A stretch of 64,000 bases of DNA from Nonomuraea zeae (GTDB lineage Bacteria > Actinomycetota > Actinomycetes > Streptosporangiales > Streptosporangiaceae), in assembly GCF_005889725.1 (NCBI RefSeq), contig NZ_VCKX01000002.1:1-64000 (forward strand). Direction: 5' to 3'. The position numbers were made by a program, and so were the translations under genes. This document shows positions 1 through 8,186 of this stretch, in pieces. The notes under the pieces were generated by a model. That model had not been told where the DNA came from. It did not search any database and worked only from the letters and a program-made list of their open reading frames with translations. Position 1 is the first letter of the stretch. Each line of letters starts with the position of its first letter.

Positions 1-153
1 AAGAGACAGATCTAGCTGGTTGTGGGGGTTGGCCGTACAAAGTGGGTTTTTTGTCTCATAACAGCTCTCCGGAGTTCGGTCCGGGCACTCGGGGGGCTGT
101 AGTAACGTGCGTGCCTGACCCGGGTAACGAGTTAGCAAACGGAGGAGTCGAAC
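1..153 (+). promoter_or_regulatory. Leader of the VanY-type peptidase gene, no recognised element
   Basis: About 150 nt precede the gene. A weak hairpin can be drawn between ACAGC (61-65) and GCTGT about 30 nt downstream. In other actinobacteria, cell-wall hydrolase genes often carry cyclic-di-AMP riboswitches, but I do not see the conserved blocks of that element here. The only confident signal is the ribosome binding site at 141-147. Confidence 0.3.
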
Positions 154-1239
154 GTGCCAGCCCCTCGATCAGCGGGTCTGATCGCGGTCGTCATGGCGAT
201 GGCTTCTCTTTTTGTGCCTTCTGCGCAGGCCGGCGCACAGGTCCGGACGGAGCTGCGGGTGCAGGAGCGGCGGGATCCCGCCAACCTGACGGAGCTGAGG
301 AAAGAGGCCGAGCGCTCGGCCAAGGAGCTCGAGGACGCGACCAAGGCCCTGGAGAAGCGGCGCGCGACCATCGCCGCCTCCGAGAAGGAGCTCAAGACCA
401 AGCTGACGGCTCTGCAGGGGCTGGAGCAGCGGCTGTCGGTGATGCGGCAGCCCGTGTCGCAGATGGTCGAGTTGCTGTACGAGCAGCCGATCGCGGCCAA
501 CAACGTCACGCCGTTCCTGTCGGGTAATGCTGATGAGCGGACTTTGCGTGCTTTGTCGGATGTGACCCAGATTGTGGCCGTGCGGCAGCAGGCGGTCGAG
601 CAGACGAGTGCGTTGTTCAAGGAGACCGAGCGGCTGGCCGGTGAGGCGCAGGAGCTCCGTGCCGGGAATCTGCTGGCCGAGGCGCAGCTGGCGGCGGAGG
701 TCGACACCTTGCGGCTGCGGTCGGACAAGATCGTGAAGTCCCTGACCGCCGCGCTCGTCAAGATGGGGATCAAGATCGACAAGGTGGGGCGGGCGGCGCT
801 GGGGTGCAACCCGCTGCGGGCGGCGACGGCCGGGGACTATCCCAACGGGCTGATCCCCAGGGGGATGCTGTGCCCGTTGCAGCAGAAGGGCTTCAGTCTG
901 AGGGCCGACGCCACCATCGCGTTCGTGAGTTTGAACGAGGCTTATCGCAAGCGGTTCGGCAAGCAGATGTGTGTGACGGACGCCTATCGGAGCCTTGCCG
1001 AGCAGCAGTCCGTCTATTACCGGCGGCCGGGGTTCGCCGCTGTGCCCGGACGGAGCAACCACGGGCTCGGGCTGGCTGTGGACCTGTGTGGCGGGGTGGA
1101 GAGGTCGGGGTCGGCGGAGTTCGTGTGGATGGAGAAGAACTCCAAGAGGTATGGCTGGTTCCACCCCTCCTGGGCCTACAGCAGCCCGTTCGAGCCGTGG
1201 CACTGGGAGTATGATCCGAAGATCGACTCGCTGCTCTAG
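154..1239 (+). CDS. Secreted M15 (VanY-type) D,D-/L,D-carboxypeptidase with coiled coil
   Basis: This 361-residue protein probably trims cell-wall stem peptides outside the membrane. The first ~27 residues are a signal peptide ending in AQA. A charged heptad-like stretch (about residues 30-105) predicts a coiled coil. The C-terminal third is an M15 peptidase domain with SNHGLGLAVD (first His and Asp zinc ligands) and EPWHWEY (third ligand and catalytic Glu region). The GTG start at 154 sits 6 nt after GGAGGAG (141-147). The gene is convergent with mscL, and the two stop codons overlap. The D,D versus L,D specificity cannot be read from the sequence. Confidence 0.85.
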   Translation: MPAPRSAGLIAVVMAMASLFVPSAQAGAQVRTELRVQERRDPANLTELRKEAERSAKELEDATKALEKRRATIAASEKELKTKLTALQGLEQRLSVMRQPVSQMVELLYEQPIAANNVTPFLSGNADERTLRALSDVTQIVAVRQQAVEQTSALFKETERLAGEAQELRAGNLLAEAQLAAEVDTLRLRSDKIVKSLTAALVKMGIKIDKVGRAALGCNPLRAATAGDYPNGLIPRGMLCPLQQKGFSLRADATIAFVSLNEAYRKRFGKQMCVTDAYRSLAEQQSVYYRRPGFAAVPGRSNHGLGLAVDLCGGVERSGSAEFVWMEKNSKRYGWFHPSWAYSSPFEPWHWEYDPKIDSLL

Positions 1240-1634
1240 ACCGGTGTGACCTGCGCGCTGCAGAAGGCGCAGCGCGAGGCGGCCTTGGGGATCTCCGACA
1301 GGCATTCGGGGCAGTTGTGGGTCTTCGAGTCGACCCTGGCGGCGGCGCGGTCCTTCAAATGCGTGTACGGCCGCACGACCAGGAAGTAGACCACCGCGGC
1401 GATCATCAGGAACGAGATGACCGCGTTGAGGAAGTTGCCGTACATGAAGTTGGACTGCCCGACCGTAGCCTTGAGGGAGGAGAAGTCGGGCAGGCCGCCG
1501 AACGCCGAGATCAACGGCGTCAGCACGTCGGCCACGAACGACTGCACGATCGTGTTGAAAGCAGCCCCGATGACGACCGCGACTGCCAGATCGATGACGT
1601 TTCCCTGCATGAGGAACTTCTTGAATCCGCTCAT
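1236..1634 (-). CDS. mscL: Large-conductance mechanosensitive channel MscL
   Basis: A 132-residue inner-membrane channel that opens on membrane tension and releases solutes during osmotic downshock. The N-terminus MSGFKKFLMQGNVIDLAVAV is the family's amphipathic helix plus first transmembrane segment. A second segment lies near residues 65-90. The C-terminal tail is unusual: it carries CPEC...CAFC, a zinc-ribbon-like pair following the cytoplasmic helix. That tail appears in many actinobacterial MscL proteins in place of the short acidic end of the Escherichia coli protein. Length fits the family. Confidence 0.95.
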   Translation of the reverse strand: MSGFKKFLMQGNVIDLAVAVVIGAAFNTIVQSFVADVLTPLISAFGGLPDFSSLKATVGQSNFMYGNFLNAVISFLMIAAVVYFLVVRPYTHLKDRAAARVDSKTHNCPECLSEIPKAASRCAFCSAQVTPV

Positions 1635-1655
1635 GGGAGAAGCGTAGCCGAATGA

Positions 1656-2240
1656 TTACTCTAAGTTAGGACTGATGGTGATCGAGAGGTGGCCGCCTGC
1701 TTGGGCGGCGGCCAGCTCGGTTGCCTGGCTCGCCGTGGTCGCGAGCACGACCAGGGCGCCGTGGGCGCTCGTGTGCTCGGTCGCCGGCGGGATGGTGATG
1801 ACTCTTACGCCCTCGGCGATCGAGCGGGCCGGCTGGCCGTCGTCCCAGGCGGCCAGGACGGTGATCGTGGAGCCGGGGGAGATGAGGCCGGCCGTGGCCG
1901 CGTCGGCGATGCGTACGGGGGTCGCGATCAGGCCTGGCGGAAGGCGGAACGAGTCGAGGAGCCGGACGTCCGTCAGCGGCTCGCCCTTGCGCATGGGGGC
2001 GGCCAGGACGCGTCCGGCCGCCGCGGCGCGTATGGCGCCGGCCGGTGGATGGTGGAGCGGCGTCGGGTGGAGGTCGTCGGGACGTAGGGGGCCGGGGGAC
2101 AGGTCGCGCGCCGCCACGAGGACCGTGGAACCGGGGGCGGGGCGGGTGGCGACGAAGGCGGCCGCGACGGCTATGGCGGCCAGCGCCGCCGCGATGAGAC
2201 GGCGGCGCCGGCCGTAGCGCCGCATCCAGGCCTGGATCAC
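1656..2240 (-). CDS. CpaB/RcpC-like SAF-domain membrane protein
   Basis: About 194 residues: one N-terminal transmembrane segment after a very basic RRYGRRRR stretch, then a SAF domain (VLVAARDLSPGPLRPDDL) and a second β-rich domain (LISPGSTITVLAAW). This is the layout of CpaB/RcpC, a periplasmic component of Flp/Tad pilus assembly. No other tad gene is nearby, so a role in pilus assembly is not supported by context. I place the start at GTG 2240 because it overlaps the mtnP stop (GTGA), which implies translational coupling. ATG 2225 is an alternative. Confidence 0.65.
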   Translation of the reverse strand: MIQAWMRRYGRRRRLIAAALAAIAVAAAFVATRPAPGSTVLVAARDLSPGPLRPDDLHPTPLHHPPAGAIRAAAAGRVLAAPMRKGEPLTDVRLLDSFRLPPGLIATPVRIADAATAGLISPGSTITVLAAWDDGQPARSIAEGVRVITIPPATEHTSAHGALVVLATTASQATELAAAQAGGHLSITISPNLE

Positions 2241-3043
2241 GGCAGCTCGAAGGGGAGCTTGATGCCGTCGAGGGCGGAGCCGCAAAGGCAGGTGCGCTCA
2301 TCGGGGAGCGCCTGGACGGTGTCGGCGACCAGGGTGCGCATGCGGGTGACGTTTTGGGCGAAGAACTCGAGAACCTCGTCGTGGGTGACGCCCTGCCCGG
2401 CCTCCACTCCCGCGTCGTGGTCGGTCACCAGGGAGAGTGAGGTGTAGCAGAGGGCCAGCTCGCGGGCCAGGATCGACTCGGGGAAGCCGGTCATGCCCAC
2501 GATCGACCAGCCGTTGCCCGCGAACCACTGCGACTCGGCTCTCGTGGAGAACCGCGGGCCCTCGATGACGACCAGGGTGCCACCGTCGACGGCCTCCCAG
2601 CCGCCGGAACGGGCGGTCTGCACCGCCGTGGCCCTGCCGGAAGAGCAGTAGGGGTCGGCGAACGAGACGTGGACCGCGCCGTCTATGTCGTAATAGGTCT
2701 GTACGCGGCCAGAAGTGCGATCTACGAGCTGGTCCGGGACTACCAAGGTGCCCGGGCCGTACTCCGCTCGTAGCGAACCTACGGCGCTCGGCGCGAGCAC
2801 CTGGCGGACGCCGAGCGAGCGCAGAGCCCACAGGTTGGCGCGGTAGGGGATGCGGTGGGGCGGGAAGCGGTGATCTCGCCCGTGCCGGGGGATGAACGCC
2901 ACGGAACGCGAGCCGATGCGCCCGACCGTGACAACATCGCTCGGGGGGCCGTAAGGCGTTGCGAGCTCGATCTCCTCCGCGTCGTCGAGCAGAGAATAGA
3001 AACCCGAACCGCCGATGACGCCGATGTCTGCGCGAGTGACCAT
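2237..3043 (-). CDS. mtnP: S-methyl-5'-thioadenosine phosphorylase (MTAP/PNP family 2)
   Basis: A 268-residue cytoplasmic enzyme that cleaves methylthioadenosine with phosphate, salvaging adenine and methylthioribose-1-phosphate. IGVIGGSGFY at the N-terminus (phosphate site), FIPRHGRDHRFPPHRIPYRAN, and the GMTGFPESILARE block are hallmarks of the PNP/MTAP class II family. ATG 3043 gives the canonical N-terminus MVTRADIGVIGG; the reading frame is open further upstream, but that extension is not family-like. The C-terminal CLCGSAL is common in actinobacterial members. The gene is divergent from the exporter gene at 3154. Strict MTA specificity versus other nucleosides is not certain. Confidence 0.9.
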   Translation of the reverse strand: MVTRADIGVIGGSGFYSLLDDAEEIELATPYGPPSDVVTVGRIGSRSVAFIPRHGRDHRFPPHRIPYRANLWALRSLGVRQVLAPSAVGSLRAEYGPGTLVVPDQLVDRTSGRVQTYYDIDGAVHVSFADPYCSSGRATAVQTARSGGWEAVDGGTLVVIEGPRFSTRAESQWFAGNGWSIVGMTGFPESILARELALCYTSLSLVTDHDAGVEAGQGVTHDEVLEFFAQNVTRMRTLVADTVQALPDERTCLCGSALDGIKLPFELP

Positions 3044-3141
3044 GGCGCAGAGAGTAGCCGGACCGGCGGGGGGCCAGGATGGGCCGAATCCGATTCTGTG
3101 GATAACTTGATTGCGGCGAGTAGGCACACCAGTACGAAGAG

Positions 3142-3147
3142 TAGGAT
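3142..3147 (+). promoter_or_regulatory. Probable -10 element for a leaderless exporter mRNA
   Basis: TAGGAT ends 6 nt before the ATG at 3154 and no ribosome binding site is present. That spacing would place the transcription start at or next to the A of the start codon. No good -35 hexamer is visible at 16-19 nt. Confidence 0.4.
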
Positions 3148-3153
3148 CGCCGC

Positions 3154-5121
3154 ATGCGGCAACAGGGCCTCGGGCTCATCATCATCGCGCTCATGCTCGG
3201 CATGCTGCTGGCCGCGCTCGACCAGACCATCGTGTCCACGGCCCTGCCGACCATCGTGAGCGACCTCGGCGGGCTGGAGCAGCTGTCGTGGGTCGTGACG
3301 GGATACCTGCTCGCCTCGACCGTCTCGACGCCGCTCTGGGGGAAGCTGGGCGATCAGTACGGTCGCAAAAGGCTCTTCGTCGCCGCCATCGTCATCTTTC
3401 TGATCGGTTCGGCGCTTTGTGGGATCAGCCAGAACATGGGGGAGCTCATCGGCTTCCGCGCGGTCCAGGGGCTGGGCGGGGGCGGGTTGATGGTGCTGGC
3501 GCAGGCGATCGTCGGGGACGTCGTGTCGGTGCGGGAGAGGGGCAAATACCAGGGGTTCTTCGGCGCGGTCTTCGCCGTGTCCAGCATCGTGGGGCCGCTG
3601 CTCGGCGGGCTGTTCGTCGATCATCTGTCCTGGCACTGGGTCTTCTACATCAACCTGCCCCTGGGCGCGGTCGCGCTCGTCGTGATCGTGGCCGTGCTGC
3701 CGAGCGACTACACGCGTACCGCGCACCGCATCGACTACGCCGGGGTCGTGCTGCTCGGCGGCGCGACGTCCTGCCTCGTGCTGATCGCGACCTGGGGCGG
3801 CACGACGTACGCGTGGAGCAGCCCGGTCATCGTGGGGCTGGGCGTGGCCGCGGTGGCCCTGCTGGCCGGCTGGATCTTCGCCGAACGGCGTGCGGCCGAG
3901 CCGGTGCTGCCGCTCGGGCTGTTCAGGCGCCGGGCGTTCACGATGTCGTCGATCGTGGGGTTCGTGGTGGGGTTCGGCATGTTCGGGGCGCTCACCTATC
4001 TGCCGCTGTATCTGCAGGTCGTGCACGGGGTGAGTCCGACCCTGTCGGGGGTGTACCTGCTGCCGATGATGGGCGGCATGCTGACGATGTCCATCATCAG
4101 CGGGCAGATCATCTCGAAGACCGGGAAATACCGGTTCCTGCCCATCACGGGCACGGCGGTGGCCGGGATCGGGATGTCCCTGCTGTCCACGATGACCGAG
4201 CGGGCCAGCCTGTTCACGATGGGCGTATACCTGCTGGTGCTCGGCATCGGGCTCGGGATGACCATGCAGGTGCTCGTGATCGTGGTCCAGAACGCGGTCG
4301 ACTTCAAGGATCTCGGGGTGGCGACGTCCGGCGCGACGTTCTTCCGGTCGATCGGGGGGTCGTTCGGGGTGGCGACGCTGGGGGCGGTGTTCACGGCGAC
4401 GCTGAACGAGGATCTGCGGCGTGCGCTCAGCGGGGCCAGCCTGCCGCAGGGGTTCGATCCTGCGCGCGTCCAGCAGGATCCGACGGTCATCCGGCGGCTG
4501 CCGCGGGAGCTGGCTGCCGACTTCCTCCATGTCTACGCCGACGCGATCGCGGCCGTTTTCCGGGTCGCGGCGCCGATCATGTTCGGGGCGTTCCTGCTTT
4601 CCTGGTTCATTCCGCAGTCGCGGTTGAGGGAGACGACCAGGGCGGCGGATCTGGGCGAAGGGCTGGGGGCCACGTCCGCCGAGCGGTCGTCGCTGGCCGA
4701 GGTCGAGAGGGGGCTGGTCCGCCTGGCCGACGCGGATCTGCGGCGGGGCTATTACGACCGGCTGGGGGCGCTGGCCGGATTGAGCGGGGTCCCGCCCCAA
4801 GGGGTCTGGGTCATCGCCCGGCTGGGAGGGGAGGGGTGGGTGCGGGCCGAGGCGCTGGCTGAGCGGGCGCATGTGAGCCGGGCTCAAGGGCGGCCGTACG
4901 TGGATCAGCTCGTCGAGGCCGGGCTGGTGCGGCGGTCCGAGGACGGGGAGTTGTTGCGGCTCACGGCGGAAGGGGATCAGGTGGCCATGCGGCTTGTGCG
5001 GTGCTCTCGGGAGGGGTTGAGCAGGCTGGTGGCCGACTGGGGGGATGATCCGCAGCTTGAGCGGCTGGTCGATCGGATCGCGCCCGAACTGCTGGGGGCT
5101 GATGCCGATCGGCCTCGATAA
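3154..5121 (+). CDS. DHA2-family (EmrB/QacA) MFS exporter with C-terminal winged-helix domain
   Basis: A 655-residue drug:proton antiporter of the 14-transmembrane-segment DHA2 family. Helix 1 carries LDQTIVSTALPTI (motif D1). GKLGDQYGRKR (about residues 62-72) is MFS motif A, and GPLLGGLFVDHLSWHWVFYI is motif C and following. About 145 extra residues after the last membrane segment include a winged-helix-like block (AEALAERAHVSRAQ...LVEAGLVRRSEDGELLRLT) resembling MarR-type regulators. The transport family is secure. The function of the appended domain is inference: it may bind substrate or DNA, or tune transport. The gene stands alone with a probable leaderless start. Confidence 0.88.
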   Translation: MRQQGLGLIIIALMLGMLLAALDQTIVSTALPTIVSDLGGLEQLSWVVTGYLLASTVSTPLWGKLGDQYGRKRLFVAAIVIFLIGSALCGISQNMGELIGFRAVQGLGGGGLMVLAQAIVGDVVSVRERGKYQGFFGAVFAVSSIVGPLLGGLFVDHLSWHWVFYINLPLGAVALVVIVAVLPSDYTRTAHRIDYAGVVLLGGATSCLVLIATWGGTTYAWSSPVIVGLGVAAVALLAGWIFAERRAAEPVLPLGLFRRRAFTMSSIVGFVVGFGMFGALTYLPLYLQVVHGVSPTLSGVYLLPMMGGMLTMSIISGQIISKTGKYRFLPITGTAVAGIGMSLLSTMTERASLFTMGVYLLVLGIGLGMTMQVLVIVVQNAVDFKDLGVATSGATFFRSIGGSFGVATLGAVFTATLNEDLRRALSGASLPQGFDPARVQQDPTVIRRLPRELAADFLHVYADAIAAVFRVAAPIMFGAFLLSWFIPQSRLRETTRAADLGEGLGATSAERSSLAEVERGLVRLADADLRRGYYDRLGALAGLSGVPPQGVWVIARLGGEGWVRAEALAERAHVSRAQGRPYVDQLVEAGLVRRSEDGELLRLTAEGDQVAMRLVRCSREGLSRLVADWGDDPQLERLVDRIAPELLGADADRPR

Positions 5122-5693
5122 AGCTTCCCGCGGGAGTGCGGGCATGGGCAGAGCGGCGGGAGTGCGGGCATGCGTAAGAGCAGCGGGAGTGCGGGCATGC
5201 GTAGAGTGGCTGGTGGGGGTCGCGGGTCCGCGTCCCGGCCTGAGCGGCGTGAGGTCCTGTGACAGCGGAGTGCTCTCGGGCCATGATCGAGCAGGCAGCG
5301 GTGGTTTGCGGTCCGTGGCGGAGGGGCGTGGCCAAGGTGAGCAGGTTGCCTGGCGGTTCTCCGACAGCGGGTGCCCTGCGGGCCGTGACCGGACGCGCGG
5401 GGCAGCCTGAGGGTCATGATGCGCACCCTGAGGGTCATGGTGCCGGGTCGGCAAGATCGTCAGGGTTCGGAAGAGCCCGTACCGGGTCGACAGAGCGGCA
5501 GGATTCCGCGCTGAGCTGAATGGCCGAGCTCGCCGCTGAAGAGCCGCGAGGAGGCACCGAAGACCTGACCCTGCGCACGAAGCGGCAGCAGCATGGCGGG
5601 GCGCGGCTAACGCGCCAGGCCGTGACCACGCTGGACGGCCGTGCCCAGGACGGTATCCGTCGACGGTATTCGTCGTGGGCAGGCCGGAAAAGG
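5122..5693. other. Non-coding stretch with short repeats
   Basis: No reading frame here has a ribosome binding site and plausible protein content. The region begins with three copies of a 16-bp repeat (listed separately). Near 5405-5445 there is also a doubled CCTGAGGGTCATG unit. Both flanking genes end here in convergent orientation. Confidence 0.6.
5131..5199 (+). repeat. Three direct copies of CGGGAGTGCGGGCATG
   Basis: Perfect 16-bp copies lie at 5131-5146, 5157-5172 and 5184-5199, spaced 26 and 27 bp apart, directly after the stop codon of the exporter gene. The spacers are partly similar (GCAGAGCGG, CGTAAGAGCAG), so this may be an imperfect 26-bp tandem repeat. Confidence 0.8.
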
Positions 5694-5996
5694 TCAGTTG
5701 GAAGCGGCGGCGGGGGCGGCGGCCGGGGTGGACGAGGAGCTCGAGTCCGCGGACTTGCTCTCGGCCGGCTTCGACGAGGACGAAGAGGCGGGGGAAGTCG
5801 TAGGAGCCGAGGTCGACGAAGACCGGTTGTCCGTCTTGTAGAAGCCGGAGCCCTTGAACACGATGCCGACAGCGGAGAAGACCTTCCGCAGGTTTCCCTC
5901 GCAATTGGGGCAAACCGTCAGCGCATCGTCGGTGAATTTCTGAACGACCTCGAGCTGCTCGCCACAGTCGTTGCAGGCGTACTGGTACGTCGGCAC
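5694..5996 (-). CDS. FmdB-family zinc-ribbon regulatory protein
   Basis: A 100-residue protein with an N-terminal FmdB zinc ribbon: PTYQYACNDCGEQ... and CPNCEG give the two CxxC knuckles, followed by KVFSAVGIVFKGSGFYKTDNR, the conserved family end. The remaining ~45 residues are a low-complexity Ser/Ala/Pro tail. The GTG start at 5996 lies just after GGAGGAG, which rules out the longer upstream frame. FmdB was named for regulating formamidase genes, but most members have no proven role. Confidence 0.9.
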   Translation of the reverse strand: MPTYQYACNDCGEQLEVVQKFTDDALTVCPNCEGNLRKVFSAVGIVFKGSGFYKTDNRSSSTSAPTTSPASSSSSKPAESKSADSSSSSTPAAAPAAASN

Positions 5997-6063
5997 GCGC
6001 TCCTCCTTCGGGTCTGGCACTCGAGCGATGCGACTGCTAATGGTAACCGATTAGGTCAAAGAC

Positions 6064-7569
6064 CTATTCCAACCCCCGCTCTCCGTACCAGCCGGCCAGC
6101 TTGCCGCTGCGGCTTACGGCGCGCAGGCGGCGTTCGACCTGGTCACGGCAGGCGGCGGTGGTGACCAGGAGGAGCTGGTCGTCCACCCGGACGCGGGTGG
6201 AGCCGCCGGGGACGAAAGATTTGCCGTCGCGTACGACGAGAGTCACCGCGGCTCCGGCGGGCAGGCGGAGCTCGAAGATCTCCACGCCGTGCAGGCGCGA
6301 GCCGGCGGGGATCTTGACCTGCAGCAGGTCCGCCTTGAGCTCCTCCAGCGGCGCGGACTCCACCTCCAGCTCGTGCGCCTCGCCAGGCGCGCGAACCCCC
6401 AGCAGCCTGGCCGCCAGCGGCAGCGTCGGCCCCTGAAGCAGGGTGAACACGATGACGATCACGAAGACCTGGTTGAAGATCTCCTTGGAGCCCTCGACGC
6501 CCGAGGCCCAGGGGATGGTCGCCAGCACGATCGGGATCGCGCCGCGCAGCCCCGCCCAGGACAGGAACGCCTGATCGCGCCAGCTCACCCGGCCCAGTCG
6601 CGCGGCCCAGGCTATGAAGGAGCTCACCACGACGGACAGCGGCCGCGCCAGGAGCACCAGCACGGTGCCCGTGATCAGGCCGGGCACGATGGCCTCCGGC
6701 ATCTCGTCGGGGCTGGCCAGCATGCCGAGCATGACGAACAGCCCGATCTGCGCCAGCCAGGCGGAGCCCTCCGCGAAGCCTCTGGTCGCCGCCCTGTGCG
6801 GAAGCCGCGAATTGCCCAGGATCAACGCCGTCAGGTAGACGGCCAGGAAGCCCGATCCGTGCAGCAGCACGGCGCCGCCGTACGAGACGAAGGTGAGGGC
6901 GAGCACGGCGATGGGGTAGAGGCCGGAGGCGGGCAGGGCGACGCGGCGCAGCGCGTACGCGCCCGCGGGGCCGACGGCGAGCCCGACCGCCGCACCGATG
7001 ATCAGCTCGACGGAGGTTTCCAGCAGGAACGTTCCTACGGTCGCCGACGAGCTGGACGCTCCGCTGAGCAGGACCACGGCGATCACGGTGGGTGCGTCGT
7101 TGAAGCCGGACTCCGCCTCCAGCACGCCCGCCAGCCGGGAGGGCAGCGGCAGCCTGCGCAGCACGGAGAACACGGCCGCGGCGTCCGTCGAGGCCAGCAC
7201 CGCGCCCAGGATCAGGGCCGTCGACCGGTCTAGGCCGAAAAGTCCCTCGACGACGAACGCCAGCACGACGATGCTGACCGTCACGCCCACGGTCGCCAGC
7301 ACCAGCGCCAAAGGGACGGAACGCCGCACATGGGACCAGTTCGTGGTCAGGCCGCCCTCGGCCAGGATGACCGCGAGCGCCGTCAGCCCGATCTGCTGGG
7401 CGACCTGCGGGCTGTCGAACGGGATCCCGAACCCGGATTCGCCCAGAATCAGGCCGAACCCGAGGAACAGCAGAAGGCTGGGCAGACCGCTGCGATGCGC
7501 GATGCGTACGAACGCGATGGCGGCGATGACGATCACGGCACCAAGAAGGAGCCAGACATCAAGCGTCAT
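6064..7569 (-). CDS. CPA1-type cation/proton antiporter (NhaP2/CvrA-like) with TrkA-C domain
   Basis: A 501-residue inner-membrane antiporter exchanging K+ or Na+ for protons. About 12 hydrophobic segments are visible, with the conserved SGFNDAPTVIAV block of the CPA1 family (Asp pair region) near residue 150 and GLRGAIPIVLA near 345. The last ~130 residues (LLQVKIPAGSRLHGVEIFEL...DDQLLLVT) match a TrkA-C regulatory domain, which in relatives binds nucleotide or second messenger. ATG 7569 follows a GGAGGGGGCC site. It lies 23 nt downstream of the cyclo-ligase gene on the same strand. Ion preference cannot be read from the sequence. Confidence 0.87.
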   Translation of the reverse strand: MTLDVWLLLGAVIVIAAIAFVRIAHRSGLPSLLLFLGFGLILGESGFGIPFDSPQVAQQIGLTALAVILAEGGLTTNWSHVRRSVPLALVLATVGVTVSIVVLAFVVEGLFGLDRSTALILGAVLASTDAAAVFSVLRRLPLPSRLAGVLEAESGFNDAPTVIAVVLLSGASSSSATVGTFLLETSVELIIGAAVGLAVGPAGAYALRRVALPASGLYPIAVLALTFVSYGGAVLLHGSGFLAVYLTALILGNSRLPHRAATRGFAEGSAWLAQIGLFVMLGMLASPDEMPEAIVPGLITGTVLVLLARPLSVVVSSFIAWAARLGRVSWRDQAFLSWAGLRGAIPIVLATIPWASGVEGSKEIFNQVFVIVIVFTLLQGPTLPLAARLLGVRAPGEAHELEVESAPLEELKADLLQVKIPAGSRLHGVEIFELRLPAGAAVTLVVRDGKSFVPGGSTRVRVDDQLLLVTTAACRDQVERRLRAVSRSGKLAGWYGERGLE

Positions 7570-7592
7570 CTGGCCCCCTCCCGTACCTTCGT

Positions 7593-8162
7593 TCACATAA
7601 GAGTAGTGAGTCCCGCGGGCGTCATCGCAAAGCGGACTGCGCGATCATGCGGCTCCGACGGAACCCCGTCGATCAGCTCGCCCTCGTGCAGCAATGCGAC
7701 CGTCGGAACGTTGGGGCCCACCCTGGACAGGGCTCGATCGTACGAGCCACCGCCTCGTCCGAGGCGTACCCCCGTCCGCCTGTCCACCGCCAGCGCCGGC
7801 ACGATCACCAGCGCGGCCGTGCGGATGGCGTCGACGCCGCGGCGGGTGTCGACAGGCTCCATGATCCCGTACCGGCCCGGGGCGAGTGTGTCCGGCCCGT
7901 CGTACACCGCCCAATCCAGGTCATTGTCCGCACACAGCACCGGAAGGATCACCGTCGCGCCGTGTTTCCAGAGAGCGAACACGAGCCCGTGGGTATCCGG
8001 CTCCGACCCCGTTGACCAGTAGCAGGCCACCAGCCCGGCCATCTGCACCCACGGCTGATCGAGCAGCGTTTCGCGGACCTGCACGGCGTTTGACCGCAAT
8101 TGCTCGGGGGAGAGCGAGGTACGCCTCGAGTTAAGCTCGCGGCGCAGGTTCAGCTTGTCCAC
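7593..8162 (-). CDS. 5-formyltetrahydrofolate cyclo-ligase
   Basis: A 189-residue cytoplasmic enzyme that converts 5-formyl-THF to 5,10-methenyl-THF using ATP. It shows the family's C-terminal signature GVRLGRGGGSYDRAL and the N-terminal basic helix KLNLRRELNSRR. I prefer GTG 8162 because GGAGGG lies 5 nt upstream. GTG 8174 is also in frame but has no ribosome site. The gene is divergent from galU, with only 24 bp between the two starts. Confidence 0.9.
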   Translation of the reverse strand: MDKLNLRRELNSRRTSLSPEQLRSNAVQVRETLLDQPWVQMAGLVACYWSTGSEPDTHGLVFALWKHGATVILPVLCADNDLDWAVYDGPDTLAPGRYGIMEPVDTRRGVDAIRTAALVIVPALAVDRRTGVRLGRGGGSYDRALSRVGPNVPTVALLHEGELIDGVPSEPHDRAVRFAMTPAGLTTLM

Positions 8163-8174
8163 AGGTCCCTCCAC

Positions 8175-8180
8175 TAGGGT
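8175..8180 (+). promoter_or_regulatory. Probable -10 element for a leaderless galU mRNA
   Basis: TAGGGT ends 6 nt before the galU ATG (8187) with no ribosome site between. This matches the arrangement in front of the exporter gene at 3154 and suggests leaderless transcription. Confidence 0.4.
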
Positions 8181-8186
8181 CTACTC

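Noticed and set aside
1-153. Cyclic-di-AMP riboswitch before the peptidase gene
   Set aside because: The context is typical for that riboswitch, but I do not see its conserved sequence blocks.
2779-5913. Minus-strand open frame of 1,044 codons
   Set aside because: It is the shadow of the exporter and flanking genes. Its product is a Pro/Arg/His-rich string typical of a wrong frame in high-GC DNA.
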